Shown piece by piece: positions 16,625 through 25,771 of a stretch of DNA of 60,892 nt. This DNA comes from Bacillota bacterium. Lineage in GTDB: Bacteria; Bacillota; Clostridia; Acetivibrionales; JAMNXU01. Below the pieces are notes generated by a model that had not been told where the DNA came from, ran no database searches, and saw only the letters and a list, made by a program, of their open reading frames with translations. The DNA is taken from NCBI GenBank assembly GCA_023623175.1, contig JAMNXU010000016.1, forward strand, positions 1-60,892, written 5' to 3'. Within the stretch, counting starts at the first letter, position 1; each line of letters starts with the position of its first letter. The position numbers and the translations under genes were made by a program.

Positions 16625-17713
16625 GTGAAGAAAAAGGTAATGGTAGGTATGAGCGGCGGTGTAGACAGTTCTGTTGCTGCCGCCGTTTTATTGGAAAAAG
16701 GATACGACGTAATAGGCGTTACAATGCAGATATGGCCTGATACAAGCGAAGAAAGCCGTATCAGGGAAGGCGGGTGCTGTTCCCTTTCCGCCGTCGACGA
16801 CGCAAGAAGGGTGGCAAACAGGCTTGGCATACCCTTTTACGTAATGAATTTCAAGGACGAATTCCGTGAAAAGGTCATAGATTACTTCACATCCGAGTAT
16901 ATTCGCGGCCGAACCCCCAATCCATGCATAGCCTGCAACAGGTATATAAAGTTTGAATCGCTTCTCAACAAGGCGGTTGCCATGGGGATTGACTACGTCG
17001 CCACGGGGCATTACGCGCGAATAGTGTACAACGAAGAAACAGGGAGATACAATCTCAAAAAATCGGTTTCAGAGCGCAAGGACCAGACCTATGCGCTTTA
17101 CAACCTCACGCAGGACCAGTTGAAAAGGATCCTTATGCCGATAGGGGAATTTGACAAGGAAACGGTCAGGGCAAAAGCCAGGGAATTGGGGCTTCCTGTG
17201 GCATCGAAACCTGACAGCCAGGAGATATGCTTCGTCGATGACAACGACTACGGCCGCTTTATTTGCGAAAACACCGATTATGAAGACGTCCCGGGATATT
17301 TCATTGATACGAAGGGCAACATCCTCGGCCGGCACAGGGGTATTATCCATTACACCATAGGCCAGAGGAAAGGCCTTGGCATCGCCCTGGGCAAACCGAT
17401 GTTCGTTGTTGAAATTGATGTGAAGAATAACCGCGTAATCCTGGGCGATGAAAGCGAAGTGTTCATGCGCGGGCTGGTGGCCGACGACCTCAATTTCATT
17501 TCGATAGAGAGCCTTGAAGGGCCCATGCGCGTAAAGGCAAAGATCCGTTATACCGCCCGGGAGGCCGATGCCGTTGTATACCCTGAGGAAAACGGCATGG
17601 TGAGGGTTATATTCGACTCACCGCAGCGTGCCATCACACCGGGTCAGTCGGTCGTTTTCTACGACGGTGACGTGGTGGTAGGTGGCGGCGTCATACAAAA
17701 AGCCATACAGTAG
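16625..17713 (+). CDS. mnmA: tRNA-specific 2-thiouridylase MnmA
   Basis: 362 residues from a GTG start, 5 bp after GGAGGA. The PP-loop SGGVDSS (10-16) activates U34 with ATP. The catalytic cysteines are C101 (NPCIACN) and C202 (SQEICFVDD), matching E. coli C102 and C199. The C-terminal beta-barrel runs from about 255. MnmA adds 2-thiouridine at the wobble base of Lys, Glu and Gln tRNAs. Its place as the last gene of the iscR-nifS-nifU operon indicates direct sulfur supply from NifS. Confidence 0.97.
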   Translation: MKKKVMVGMSGGVDSSVAAAVLLEKGYDVIGVTMQIWPDTSEESRIREGGCCSLSAVDDARRVANRLGIPFYVMNFKDEFREKVIDYFTSEYIRGRTPNPCIACNRYIKFESLLNKAVAMGIDYVATGHYARIVYNEETGRYNLKKSVSERKDQTYALYNLTQDQLKRILMPIGEFDKETVRAKARELGLPVASKPDSQEICFVDDNDYGRFICENTDYEDVPGYFIDTKGNILGRHRGIIHYTIGQRKGLGIALGKPMFVVEIDVKNNRVILGDESEVFMRGLVADDLNFISIESLEGPMRVKAKIRYTAREADAVVYPEENGMVRVIFDSPQRAITPGQSVVFYDGDVVVGGGVIQKAIQ

Positions 17714-17721
17714 TAAACCGG

Positions 17722-18420
17722 TTATAACACTACGGGAATCTCATCGGCCAGTACGATCTGCCGGGGTTGCACCTCGCAGCGGTAAGCTGCAAGGTCAATC
17801 CCGGCTTTTTTGGCTTTCCTGAGCGCCTCGCCGAAATCCGGGTCAGTTTTGTCATTGGGTCTGAAATATTCGGCATCGCAGCGCTGGACTATAAAAATGA
17901 CCCCGGCTCCGAAGCCCTGGTTTCTAAGCCTTGCGAGTTCATAAAGGTGCCTTGTGCCCCTTACCGTGGGCGCGTCAGGAAACATGGCCACATTGTCTTC
18001 CACGAGGGTTACTCCCTTGACTTCAAGGTAATACGGCCCTTCGGTTTTGCAAAGAGCAAAATCAAAACGGCTGTCTCCGACGGAAACCTCGCGTTTAAAA
18101 TCGCTGTACTCACCGAAATTGGCTATGCATTTTTCCTTCAATGCCTTATTGACAATACGGTTCGGCATGTTGGCGGAGTCGATCGACACCCAAATACCAT
18201 CCCTTTCAACCATGTACAGACTGTATTGGGTTTTTCTCAGGGGATTGCTGATTTTTTTAAGCATTACAAATGCACCTTCGACAAGCAGTTCCCTGAGCCG
18301 TCCCGTGTTGGGAACATGGACAAGCCTTGCTTCGCCTTCGGCTTCCACAAGCGCTTCAAAACGGTTGAGTCTTCTGATGAACCTGCCGTCGGTTATATTG
18401 CCTTCAATTTCGATTACCAT
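17722..18420 (-). CDS. sfsA: SfsA family protein (sugar fermentation stimulation homologue)
   Basis: 232 residues, full length for the family (about 230-240). The N-terminal RRLNRFEALVEAEGEARLVH and HVPNTGRLRELL are an OB-fold region. The C-terminal half has nuclease-like D/E-x-K residues (FDFALCKTEGPYYLEVKGVTL) and the EDNVAMFPDAPTVRGTRHL block typical of SfsA. The molecular role is uncertain; DNA binding was reported for the E. coli protein. The gene converges on mnmA with only 8 bp between stops and has its own ribosome binding site (AAAAGGAA). Confidence 0.93.
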   Translation of the reverse strand: MVIEIEGNITDGRFIRRLNRFEALVEAEGEARLVHVPNTGRLRELLVEGAFVMLKKISNPLRKTQYSLYMVERDGIWVSIDSANMPNRIVNKALKEKCIANFGEYSDFKREVSVGDSRFDFALCKTEGPYYLEVKGVTLVEDNVAMFPDAPTVRGTRHLYELARLRNQGFGAGVIFIVQRCDAEYFRPNDKTDPDFGEALRKAKKAGIDLAAYRCEVQPRQIVLADEIPVVL

Positions 18421-18664
18421 TGTTCGTGTTCCTTTTCATTAAGATAATTTTTAATTTAATTTCTCGACTTGGTTCAATGCCTGCCGTTGCATCTTTGCCA
18501 AAAACAGTTTTATAGCAGGCTACATGGGAATCATTATAATAGTATAGCATATAAATTGCTCACTTGTTAAATTTGTCCCGGCGGCTTTCTTTTTGTAATA
18601 AAATTCTGTATTATTAATTGGTGGGAGCTTGCCATTATTAAACATTTTCAGGGAGGTTTAATTT

Positions 18665-20098
18665 ATGGAAGAAAACAAAACCGAAGGACAGAAACTCCAG
18701 GAAAAGCTGGCTTACAAGGCAAAGAACGTCTGGGAGAAAGTCAGCGATGAAGAAAGAAAAGAGATTTTCAGTTTTTGTGAGGATTATAAGAAGTTCCTTG
18801 ACGTTGCAAAAACCGAAAGGGAATTTGCGCGTGAAACGGAACGCGTTGCCGTTGAAAATGGCTTTGTTTCTCTTGATGAACTTATAAATTCGGGCAAGAA
18901 ACTCATTCCCGGAACAAAGGTATACAAAATCATCAGGAACAAGGCCGCCATACTGGCCGTTATAGGGAAACAACCCGCCTCCTGCGGCGTTAACATAGTC
19001 GGCGCCCACATAGACGCCCCGAGAATCGACCTGAAGCAGAACCCGGTATACGAAGATACCGACCTGGCGTTCGCAAAGACCCACTATTACGGGGGCATTA
19101 AGAAATACCAGTGGGTAACGATTCCGCTTGCGCTCCACGGGGTTGTCATAAAAGGCAACGGGGAAACAGTGGAGATTAAAATAGGAGAGGACGAAAACGA
19201 TCCCGTTTTCACTATAACAGACCTTCTGCCACACCTGGCCGCCGAGCAGATGCAGAAAAAGGCAAGCGAAGTCGTGACGGGAGAAGGCCTCAATGTTTTA
19301 TTCGGCTCAATACCCTATAATGACGAAAAGGTTAAGGAAAAGGTTAAACTGAACATACTTAACCTGCTGTATGAAAAATACGGCATCACCGAGGAAGATT
19401 TTGTTTCGGCGGAACTGGAGATTGTACCCGCCTTAAAGGCGAAAGACGTCGGGCTGGACAGGGGGCTTGTCGGAGCTTACGGGCAGGATGACAGGGTATG
19501 CGCCTATACTGCGCTGAGAGCCATCCTCGATATCGACACTCCTGAAAAAACTGCCGTATGCCTGTTAACCGACAAGGAGGAAGTCGGAAGCATGGGCAAT
19601 ACAGGCGCGCAATCCACGATGCTCGAGAATTTCCTCGCATTTTTGTGCAGCCTTGAGGGAGAATACAGCGACCTGCTTCTAAGGAAATGCCTCTCGCAAA
19701 CCAGGATGCTTTCGGCTGACGTCAATGCAGCCGTGGATCCCAATTATGAAGGCACCCATGACAAGAAGAACGCATGCTACGCCGGCAAGGGCGTGGTTTT
19801 GACCAAGTATTCGGGAGTCAGGGGAAAAGCAGGCGGAAGCGATGCCAATGCTGAGTTCATAGGCGAACTCAGGCAAATGTTCAAGAATAACGATATCATA
19901 TGGCAGACTGGCGAACTTGGAAAGGTTGACCTGGGTGGAGGAGGCACCATAGCCCTTTTTGTGGCAAACCTCGGAGCCGAGGTAGTGGACTGCGGAGTTG
20001 CAGTGCTTGCCATGCATTCTCCTTTTGAAATCACGAGCAAAGCGGACGTTTACATGACCTACAGGGCATATAAGGCTTTCTATTCCTTTATAAAATAA
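18665..20098 (+). CDS. M18-family aspartyl/leucyl aminopeptidase
   Basis: 477 residues. A metallopeptidase of the M18 family, usually a cytoplasmic, dodecameric, two-zinc enzyme. The first zinc region is VGAHIDAPRIDLK (H115, D117). Further motifs are GQDDRVCAY (bridging Asp), DKEEVGSMG (catalytic Glu pair) and a C-terminal HSPFEI histidine. It releases N-terminal residues from peptides. The start has GGGAGG 8 bp upstream. It is a single gene, ending at a strong shared hairpin. Confidence 0.93.
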   Translation: MEENKTEGQKLQEKLAYKAKNVWEKVSDEERKEIFSFCEDYKKFLDVAKTEREFARETERVAVENGFVSLDELINSGKKLIPGTKVYKIIRNKAAILAVIGKQPASCGVNIVGAHIDAPRIDLKQNPVYEDTDLAFAKTHYYGGIKKYQWVTIPLALHGVVIKGNGETVEIKIGEDENDPVFTITDLLPHLAAEQMQKKASEVVTGEGLNVLFGSIPYNDEKVKEKVKLNILNLLYEKYGITEEDFVSAELEIVPALKAKDVGLDRGLVGAYGQDDRVCAYTALRAILDIDTPEKTAVCLLTDKEEVGSMGNTGAQSTMLENFLAFLCSLEGEYSDLLLRKCLSQTRMLSADVNAAVDPNYEGTHDKKNACYAGKGVVLTKYSGVRGKAGGSDANAEFIGELRQMFKNNDIIWQTGELGKVDLGGGGTIALFVANLGAEVVDCGVAVLAMHSPFEITSKADVYMTYRAYKAFYSFIK

Positions 20099-20178
20099 AT
20101 GGTACAGAAATATTACGCAAGCCCGATATAAGTTTGCAAACCTGAAACGTAATAAGCAAAAGTTTCAATATTAATATT

Positions 20179-20220
20179 AAAAGGTTGATGATGAGCAAAA
20201 CGTCATATCATCAACCTTTT
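20179..20220. terminator. Bidirectional terminator
   Basis: A perfect 14-bp stem, AAAAGGTTGATGAT (20179-20192) with ATCATCAACCTTTT (20207-20220), has T-runs on both strands. It serves the M18 peptidase gene (+) and the LCP gene (-). Confidence 0.9.
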
Positions 20221-20250
20221 TCAATGAATTTGAATTTTTATTTGGCTTAA

Positions 20251-21444
20251 TCATCCTTCTCCAGAAGGGTCAGGAGTAATAAACGAGCCGTCATTGGAAG
20301 GATTGTCCTCCCAGTCCCAGCCATCTTCATCACTGTCTTCGCCCGTTGGTTCCGGAGACGGTGGCGTTGTAGTGGGCGAGGGGGTTGGTTCAACGTATAC
20401 AGGAGAAGGACTCACCGGCGACGGGTCAGCGGGAGTGAATTTGTACATGGCCGTCCGTTGTTCCTCGCTTACGGTACTGCGCGAAACTCCCGCTTCGGAA
20501 CTGAAATACAGCGGTATAATATTTTCCGTCTTATACACTTTCTTTGTTGAAAGATCGATCACTCTTCCGTTGTAAAGGAAATACCATATTTCATCCACTA
20601 TTCCGTCCTTACCGTCAAGCCTGAATGCTTTTATGTTTTCAGGTTTCATCCTGGGAACGGACGGAGCAATCTGGAGTATTTCCGAAAGCGTGATGTTTGT
20701 CTTCATGTTTTTCAGAACCACGTTCACCACGCTGTTTATTTTCGAAATATTATAAAGCTTGGCCTTCTGCCGGATCACTTCCTTGATAAACTGGATCTGC
20801 ATTTCGATTCTCTTTAAATCGCTTCCGTCATAGTATTCCAGCAACTCCTTGGTGTAGGGTCCGTTGGGCTTCCTGAACCGCAGAAACTCTTCCGCCATTT
20901 TGCCGTCCATGTGATGCATGCCCTTTTTTATATCAATATGAAGATTCTGCGTCGGATCGTCATATTTCAGGTCAACGGGCACATAGAAATCGACACCGCC
21001 CAGCGTGTCTATAATCTGCCTGAACGTTTTCAAATTGATGTATACATAATATTTAATGTTAACATTCAAAAGATTGCTGACAGTCTCACAGGTTTTTTTC
21101 GTACCTCCCGTGCTGTACACGGAATTAAGCTTTGGTATATAATACCCCTCAAATTTCACCATCGTATCCCTGGGGAGGGACAGTATATTGAGCGAAGATT
21201 TTTCAGGGTTGTAGTTTACAAGCAGCATTGTGTCCGTGTTGTATTCCTCCTGGTCTCCCACGAGAAAGAGCACATTGAACGGATCGGTTTTTGGCATGTG
21301 CTCTTCAAGGTCCAGAAGGTTGCTGAGACCGTCGTCGCTGTTTTCGTCAGCATTTATAATAGAAGAAAGTATCACAAAACCAGTAACAAAAAGAAAGAGC
21401 GAAACCATCGAACTTATTATTAATGCAAATCTTCTTACAATCAT
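20251..21444 (-). CDS. LytR-CpsA-Psr (LCP) family wall-polymer ligase
   Basis: About 397 residues from the ATG at 21444, chosen because GGGGA lies 8 bp upstream. ATG 21453 and TTG 21462 are in frame but lie on or before that site. A short cytoplasmic N-terminus is followed by one membrane helix (about 6-30). The extracellular LCP domain has NVLFLVGDQ, TDTMLLVNYNP, LSLPRDTMVKFEG and the EEFLRFRK block with pyrophosphate-binding arginines. LCP enzymes attach teichoic-acid-like or capsular polymers to peptidoglycan. The last 70 residues form a proline, serine and acid-rich tail (PSPVSPSPVYVEPTPSPTTT) that probably spans or contacts the wall. Confidence 0.9.
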   Translation of the reverse strand: MIVRRFALIISSMVSLFLFVTGFVILSSIINADENSDDGLSNLLDLEEHMPKTDPFNVLFLVGDQEEYNTDTMLLVNYNPEKSSLNILSLPRDTMVKFEGYYIPKLNSVYSTGGTKKTCETVSNLLNVNIKYYVYINLKTFRQIIDTLGGVDFYVPVDLKYDDPTQNLHIDIKKGMHHMDGKMAEEFLRFRKPNGPYTKELLEYYDGSDLKRIEMQIQFIKEVIRQKAKLYNISKINSVVNVVLKNMKTNITLSEILQIAPSVPRMKPENIKAFRLDGKDGIVDEIWYFLYNGRVIDLSTKKVYKTENIIPLYFSSEAGVSRSTVSEEQRTAMYKFTPADPSPVSPSPVYVEPTPSPTTTPPSPEPTGEDSDEDGWDWEDNPSNDGSFITPDPSGEG

Positions 21445-21540
21445 TATGTTCATCCCCAACAAAACATTTTACAGCCGCTTAAAATTATTGACGGCCTGAA
21501 ACCGGGTTAATCCAAACAAAAGCATTTTGCAAAACCCGGG

Positions 21541-21630
21541 TAATTTACAATACTCAAGTAATTTGCAATACTCAAGCAATTTACAATACTAATGATATAA
21601 ACAATACTAATGTTATTAACAATACTAATA
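21541..21630. repeat. Five tandem 18-bp repeats
   Basis: Exact 18-bp periodicity: units start at 21541, 21559, 21577, 21595 and 21613, with core ACAATACTMAWG. The right-hand copies are more diverged in their first six bases. On the minus strand the array lies in an open frame encoding a six-residue SIVN-type repeat that starts in the ATGA of the recombinase gene, but it has no ribosome binding site. Confidence 0.85.
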
Positions 21631-21642
21631 AAGTATATATTA

Positions 21643-21663
21643 TGTTGACTTAACAAGTCAACA
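21643..21663. repeat. 9-bp palindrome next to the tandem repeats
   Basis: TGTTGACTT (21643-21651), AAC, AAGTCAACA (21655-21663). It lies 23 bp downstream (minus strand) of the recombinase stop. It could be an operator or a weak terminator; the minus-strand flank is AT-rich but is not a clean U-run. Confidence 0.55.
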
Positions 21664-21685
21664 AATCGCAAACATTGGCCGAAGC

Positions 21686-22648
21686 TCATTTGGACGGCTC
21701 AATGTTTGAGAGCGGATTGCTTTTTACTGCGTTCCTGAGCTGCTGGCTGTCAACGTGCGTGTAAATTTCCGTGGTTGAAACACTCTCGTGACCCAGTATT
21801 TCCTGGAGCGCGCGAATATCGACATTGCCGTATTTGTACATCAGCGTCGCCGCGGTGTGCCTGAGCTTGTGCGTCGAATACCTTTCCGGGTCCAGCCCGG
21901 AACTTTTTATATATTTTTTGACGATGTGCTGAACGGTTTTGTTGCTTATTCTCTGTTTCCTTTCACTCAAAAAAAGTGCGTTTTTGTCCCTGACCCCGTT
22001 GACAGGTCTCACTTTAAGATATGCTTCAAGAGCTTTTATGCATGCGTCGTTAAGATATATGGTCCTTTCCTTGTTACCCTTGCCGACGACCGTGAGAGTG
22101 TCCTTGCGCAGCATGTTGAGGTTTATGTTCACAAGTTCCGACAACCTGAGGCCGCAGTTTAAAAAAAGCGTCAGTATGGCGTAATCCCTTTCCTTGTGCT
22201 TGCCGTCCACAGCATTAAGCAGACGTTTGCTTTCCTCTATATTCAGATATTTCGGAAGACTTTTTAATATCTTCGGAGAATCAAGCTCGGCCGCGGGGTT
22301 GGTTTCCAAAATCTTGGCCTTGGTTGTGAGGTAATTGAAAAAGGAACGGATGCATGCCACCTTCCTTGCCCTTGTCCTTGCGGAATTGTCCCTTTCGCGG
22401 CTCAGAAACGACATGAACGAGTAAAGGTCGCTTAATGTAATGGAACGGACCAAATCGACATCAATGTCTGAAACATCGATTTTGTCGAAATCGCAGGCGG
22501 GATCGACCAGATTCCTGTCCAGTTTAATAAATCGGAAAAACAGGCGAAGATCATAGCAGTATTCCTTAATGGTGTTCCTGGACTTGCCCCTGATGGTTTC
22601 CATGTAATTTAGAAAATCCTTTGCCAAAGGCGGCATGCCGTCGAACAT
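21686..22648 (-). CDS. XerC/XerD-like tyrosine recombinase
   Basis: 320 residues from the ATG at 22648, preceded by GGGGG; the longer frame begins at an unlikely TTG. The N-terminal SAM-like DNA-binding domain covers about 1-115 and the catalytic domain 130-320. All active-site residues are present: R168 (GLRLSEL), K190 (GKGNKER), H260 and R263 (THKLRHTAATLM), H287 (LGHES) and the nucleophile Y296 (EIYTHV). It could be the chromosome-dimer recombinase or a stand-alone integrase. No phage genes are nearby. Its 3' end lies in a long inverted repeat (CAAACATTG at about 21669 with CAATGTTTG at about 21699) and beside tandem repeats. Confidence 0.92.
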   Translation of the reverse strand: MFDGMPPLAKDFLNYMETIRGKSRNTIKEYCYDLRLFFRFIKLDRNLVDPACDFDKIDVSDIDVDLVRSITLSDLYSFMSFLSRERDNSARTRARKVACIRSFFNYLTTKAKILETNPAAELDSPKILKSLPKYLNIEESKRLLNAVDGKHKERDYAILTLFLNCGLRLSELVNINLNMLRKDTLTVVGKGNKERTIYLNDACIKALEAYLKVRPVNGVRDKNALFLSERKQRISNKTVQHIVKKYIKSSGLDPERYSTHKLRHTAATLMYKYGNVDIRALQEILGHESVSTTEIYTHVDSQQLRNAVKSNPLSNIEPSK

Positions 22649-22820
22649 TCGCTCAACCCCCTGCAACCCGGTTCAAAATAAGTTATTATCCTGAGTTAAC
22701 GCTGTTTTCCAAACTAAGTATAGTATAATTAATCATATTTTTCAAATTAATTGAATGGAGGCCTGGTTCCAGGCCAATTCAGCCATTTACAAAAAAGGCG
22801 GGAAAAAAGGCTATATTCTG

Positions 22821-22851
22821 TTAAATTCAGCATCCAACGCTGTGATATAAT
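22821..22851 (+). promoter_or_regulatory. Extended -10 promoter for the tandem hydrolases
   Basis: TGATATAAT (TATAAT 22846-22851 with TG at 22843-22844) and a weak TTAAAT (22821-22826) 19 bp upstream. Further upstream, about 22757-22784, GGCCTGG and CCAGGCC form a small hairpin. Confidence 0.55.
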
Positions 22852-22922
22852 GGTCTTGTACTTTGCAGCTCGCAGTGGGTGGGATGATGAAAACACTTTT
22901 AATCATAAAGGGAGGAATGTCC

Positions 22923-24041
22923 ATGTACAAAAGCGATGAAGTTTATAAATACCTGATTGAAAGCATAAAGCACCCCGTTTCAGACCGCTCGTTCCTGAAC
23001 GATCAATACACAGATATTGATAAATGGGCCCGTGAAACGCGGCAGTGGGTGAAGGGCCTTTTATGCTATGAACCGGAAACGGTACCCTTTGACCCGGTAA
23101 TTACGGAAGAAATTGATTTCGGCGGTTATGTGCGCAAAAAACTCTATTTTTACACTGCCAAGGACTGCAAGGTGCCGGCTTATCTACTGGTACCCAAAAA
23201 TCTTGAGGGCCCTGCGCCGGCAATAGTAGCGCTCCATGACCACAGCGGCAGATTCTATTACGGGAAGGAAAAGATCGTGGATCACAAGGAAGATCTGGCC
23301 ATGCTGGGCTGGTTCCAGGAATACCGTTACGGCGGCCGTGGATATGCTTCCGCGCTGGCTGAAAAGGGTTATGTCGTGATGGTGATAGATGCCGTCGGGT
23401 TCGGCGAGAGAGGTCCCTTGACGGAAAGCTGGCTGAAAATAATACCTTCCGACTTCGGCAGCCTGAAAAAAGGTTCGGAGGAGTATATCAGGCAGTATGA
23501 CAAGGCATGGGGCGAAAGGATGCAGTGGCTTTACAACGCTGCGATCTATGCCGGATACACGTTCCTTGGGCTCATGGTATGGGACGATATCAGGACCGTT
23601 GATTTTCTTTGCACGCTGCCCGAGGTCGACAGGGAAAGGATTGGGTGCGTAGGCCTGTCAATGGGCGGATACAGGGCTGTCTGGCTCGGAGCTCTTGACG
23701 AAAGAATAAAATGCAGCTGCCCCGTGGGCTGGATGGCGAACATGGAAGACCTTGCACCTTTCAGATGCCCGGTTAACTGGCTTGTCCCGGGCCTGTACAA
23801 CCATCTGCCTTACCCGGATCTCGCTTCGCTCACCGCACCAAGGAAGCTTTTCATCCAGTATTGTGAAAACGATCAGCTTTTTGACCTGAGTTCAATGAAA
23901 TCGGCTTCTGAGAAAATAGCCAGGGTATACAAGAAAGCCGGCTGCGGGGACAATTATATTTATAAAGGTTATCCCGTCGGCCACATGTTCAACCTTGAAA
24001 TGCAGGAAGACGCTTTTGCGTGGTTTGACAGCAACCTTTAA
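22923..24041 (+). CDS. Alpha/beta hydrolase, dienelactone-hydrolase/acetyl-xylan-esterase-like (copy 1)
   Basis: 372 residues from the ATG at 22923, preceded by AAGGGAGG; the same MY-opening is used by the paralogue downstream. The nucleophile elbow is GLSMGGY with S246, the histidine is H354 in VGHMFN, and the acid is probably the Asp in CENDQLFDL. An N-terminal 110-residue segment precedes the hydrolase core, as in the Abhydrolase_7-type group. The family includes esterases for acylated sugars and other small esters; the substrate here is unknown and there is no signal peptide, so it acts in the cytoplasm. It sits 19 bp from its paralogue. Confidence 0.82.
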   Translation: MYKSDEVYKYLIESIKHPVSDRSFLNDQYTDIDKWARETRQWVKGLLCYEPETVPFDPVITEEIDFGGYVRKKLYFYTAKDCKVPAYLLVPKNLEGPAPAIVALHDHSGRFYYGKEKIVDHKEDLAMLGWFQEYRYGGRGYASALAEKGYVVMVIDAVGFGERGPLTESWLKIIPSDFGSLKKGSEEYIRQYDKAWGERMQWLYNAAIYAGYTFLGLMVWDDIRTVDFLCTLPEVDRERIGCVGLSMGGYRAVWLGALDERIKCSCPVGWMANMEDLAPFRCPVNWLVPGLYNHLPYPDLASLTAPRKLFIQYCENDQLFDLSSMKSASEKIARVYKKAGCGDNYIYKGYPVGHMFNLEMQEDAFAWFDSNL

Positions 24042-24060
24042 TCAATAAGGAGGGTTCTGA

Positions 24061-25191
24061 ATGTACCAGTATCGTCCCGACGAGGTTTTTGAATTTATAA
24101 TCCGCAACATTAAGCATCCGTCAGCCGAGTATTCTTTTCTCAACGACAGGTATGACGATGTCCATGAATGGGCAAAAAGCACGAGGGAATGGGTGAAATC
24201 CCTGCTTCATTATTCACCCGAACCCGTGCCCTTTGACCCGGTTTATACCGAGGAAACGGATTTCGGAAGCTATATAAGAAAAAAGCTCTATTTCTACACG
24301 GCACCGTATTGCAAGGTTCCGGCGTACCTGTTAATACCCAAGAAACTAAGGGACAAGGCCCCGGCGATAATTGCGCTCCACGACCACAGCGGCAGATTCT
24401 ATTACGGAAAGGAAAAGATCGTTGACCACAAGGAGAATCTGCCGATGATAAAATGGTTCCAGGAATACCGCTACGGGGGACGTGGCTACGCCTCGGCACT
24501 CGCCGAGCAGGGTTACGTAGTCATGGTGATAGATTCGCTGGGCTTCGGTGAAAGGACCGGTTACAGGACGACATGGCTCAGGTTTGACCCTGAAGATTTG
24601 ATATCCTACAGGGAAGGAACGGAGGAATATATTCAAGCCCATGACCGCGAAATGTCAAAAAGGTGGAACAGCATTTTTGAAGCCATTTACCATTCCGGCG
24701 CCACCTATATAGGAATTATGGTCTGGGATGACATGCGCTCCGTGGACTTCGTTGCGTCGCTTCCCGAGGTTGACAGTTCAAGAATAGGCTGCGTAGGGCT
24801 TTCGATGGGCGGTTTCAGGGCTGTCTGGCTCGGGGCAATGGATGAAAGGATAAAATGTTCATGCAGCGTGGGATATATGACTAAATTCGAAGATATTTCA
24901 CCGTTCAGGCTTCCCCAGGCCTGGGCGCTGCCGGGACTGCACAACAAGCTGCCTTATCCCGACCTTGCATCCCTCATGGCCCCGAGGGACTTCATGGTGC
25001 AGTACTGTGAAAATGACCAGCTATTTGATTTGAGCACAATGGTCGACGCCTGCAACAAGATTAGGAAAGTGTATGAAAAAGCCGGTTATCCTGACAAATT
25101 CGTAAGCAAGGGCTATCCTGTGGGGCACATGTTCAATTACGAAATGCAGGAAGATGCCTTTGAATTTTTCAGGGAGCGCCTTCAGCCGTAA
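24061..25191 (+). CDS. Alpha/beta hydrolase, tandem paralogue (copy 2)
   Basis: 376 residues, more than half identical by eye to the preceding gene over the whole length, including the long shared block around HDHSGRFYYGKEKIVDHKE. The catalytic S248 is in GLSMGGF, H356 is in VGHMFN, and the likely acid is in CENDQLFDL. Differences cluster in the 150-200 region (the putative lid, where copy 1 has LTESWLKIIPSD and copy 2 has YRTTWLRFDPED), so substrate range may differ. AAGGAGG precedes the start. There is no signal peptide. A recent tandem duplication followed by lid divergence is inferred. Confidence 0.82.
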   Translation: MYQYRPDEVFEFIIRNIKHPSAEYSFLNDRYDDVHEWAKSTREWVKSLLHYSPEPVPFDPVYTEETDFGSYIRKKLYFYTAPYCKVPAYLLIPKKLRDKAPAIIALHDHSGRFYYGKEKIVDHKENLPMIKWFQEYRYGGRGYASALAEQGYVVMVIDSLGFGERTGYRTTWLRFDPEDLISYREGTEEYIQAHDREMSKRWNSIFEAIYHSGATYIGIMVWDDMRSVDFVASLPEVDSSRIGCVGLSMGGFRAVWLGAMDERIKCSCSVGYMTKFEDISPFRLPQAWALPGLHNKLPYPDLASLMAPRDFMVQYCENDQLFDLSTMVDACNKIRKVYEKAGYPDKFVSKGYPVGHMFNYEMQEDAFEFFRERLQP

Positions 25192-25306
25192 AGGCGTGAT
25201 ACTGGAGACTGGAAAAACGTAACCGGGTCAAGGCAGATCAGGTGAGAAATTTTCTCCCGCAAAAAATATGAATTTGAACAGTGCTTTACAGGGAGGTCTC
25301 GATTCC

Positions 25307-25771
25307 GTGGCTTTTGAAATAGAAAGAAAATTTCTTGTTAAGAATAATGGCTACAAAAAATATGCAAACGGCATCCTGTATATGCAAGGTTACCTCAATA
25401 ACGATCCTGAACGTACAGTCCGCGTTCGTATTGCAGACGGCAAAGGTTATTTGACGATAAAAGGAAAATCAAAAGACTTCCTGCGCCAGCAGTTTGAATA
25501 TGAGATTCCTGAACGTGATGCCACCGAAATGCTTGAATACCTGTGTATCAGGCCTGTAATCAAAAAGCTCAGGTATAGGGTGCCATACAAGGGGTTTGTC
25601 TGGGAAATCGATGAATTCCTTGAAGAAAACGAAGGCCTGGTATTGGCTGAGATTGAGCTGGAACATGAAAAACAGTTTTTTGAAATACCTGACTTTATAG
25701 GCGCTGAAGTTACAGGAGATATCAGGTATTATAATTCCTATTTGGTGCAACATCCTTTCAAAAACTGGTAA
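25307..25771 (+). CDS. CYTH-domain triphosphatase-like protein
   Basis: About 154 residues from a GTG at 25307 (GGGAGG ends 11 bp upstream), which puts the diagnostic ExExK motif (E4, E6, K8 in FEIERKFLV) at the N-terminus as usual. The rest has alternating basic and acidic strands (VRVRIADGKGYLTIKGK, FEYEIP, KLRYRVPYKGFVWEIDEF, GLVLAEIELE) that line the triphosphate tunnel. Bacterial members of this length hydrolyse inorganic triphosphate or thiamine triphosphate, or are adenylate cyclase class IV relatives. It follows the two hydrolases and may be in the same transcript. Confidence 0.9.
   Translation: MAFEIERKFLVKNNGYKKYANGILYMQGYLNNDPERTVRVRIADGKGYLTIKGKSKDFLRQQFEYEIPERDATEMLEYLCIRPVIKKLRYRVPYKGFVWEIDEFLEENEGLVLAEIELEHEKQFFEIPDFIGAEVTGDIRYYNSYLVQHPFKNW

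Noticed and set aside
21507..21689. 60-residue minus-strand frame starting in the ATGA of the recombinase stop
   Set aside because: It is just the translation of the 18-bp repeats (SIVN units), without a ribosome binding site.
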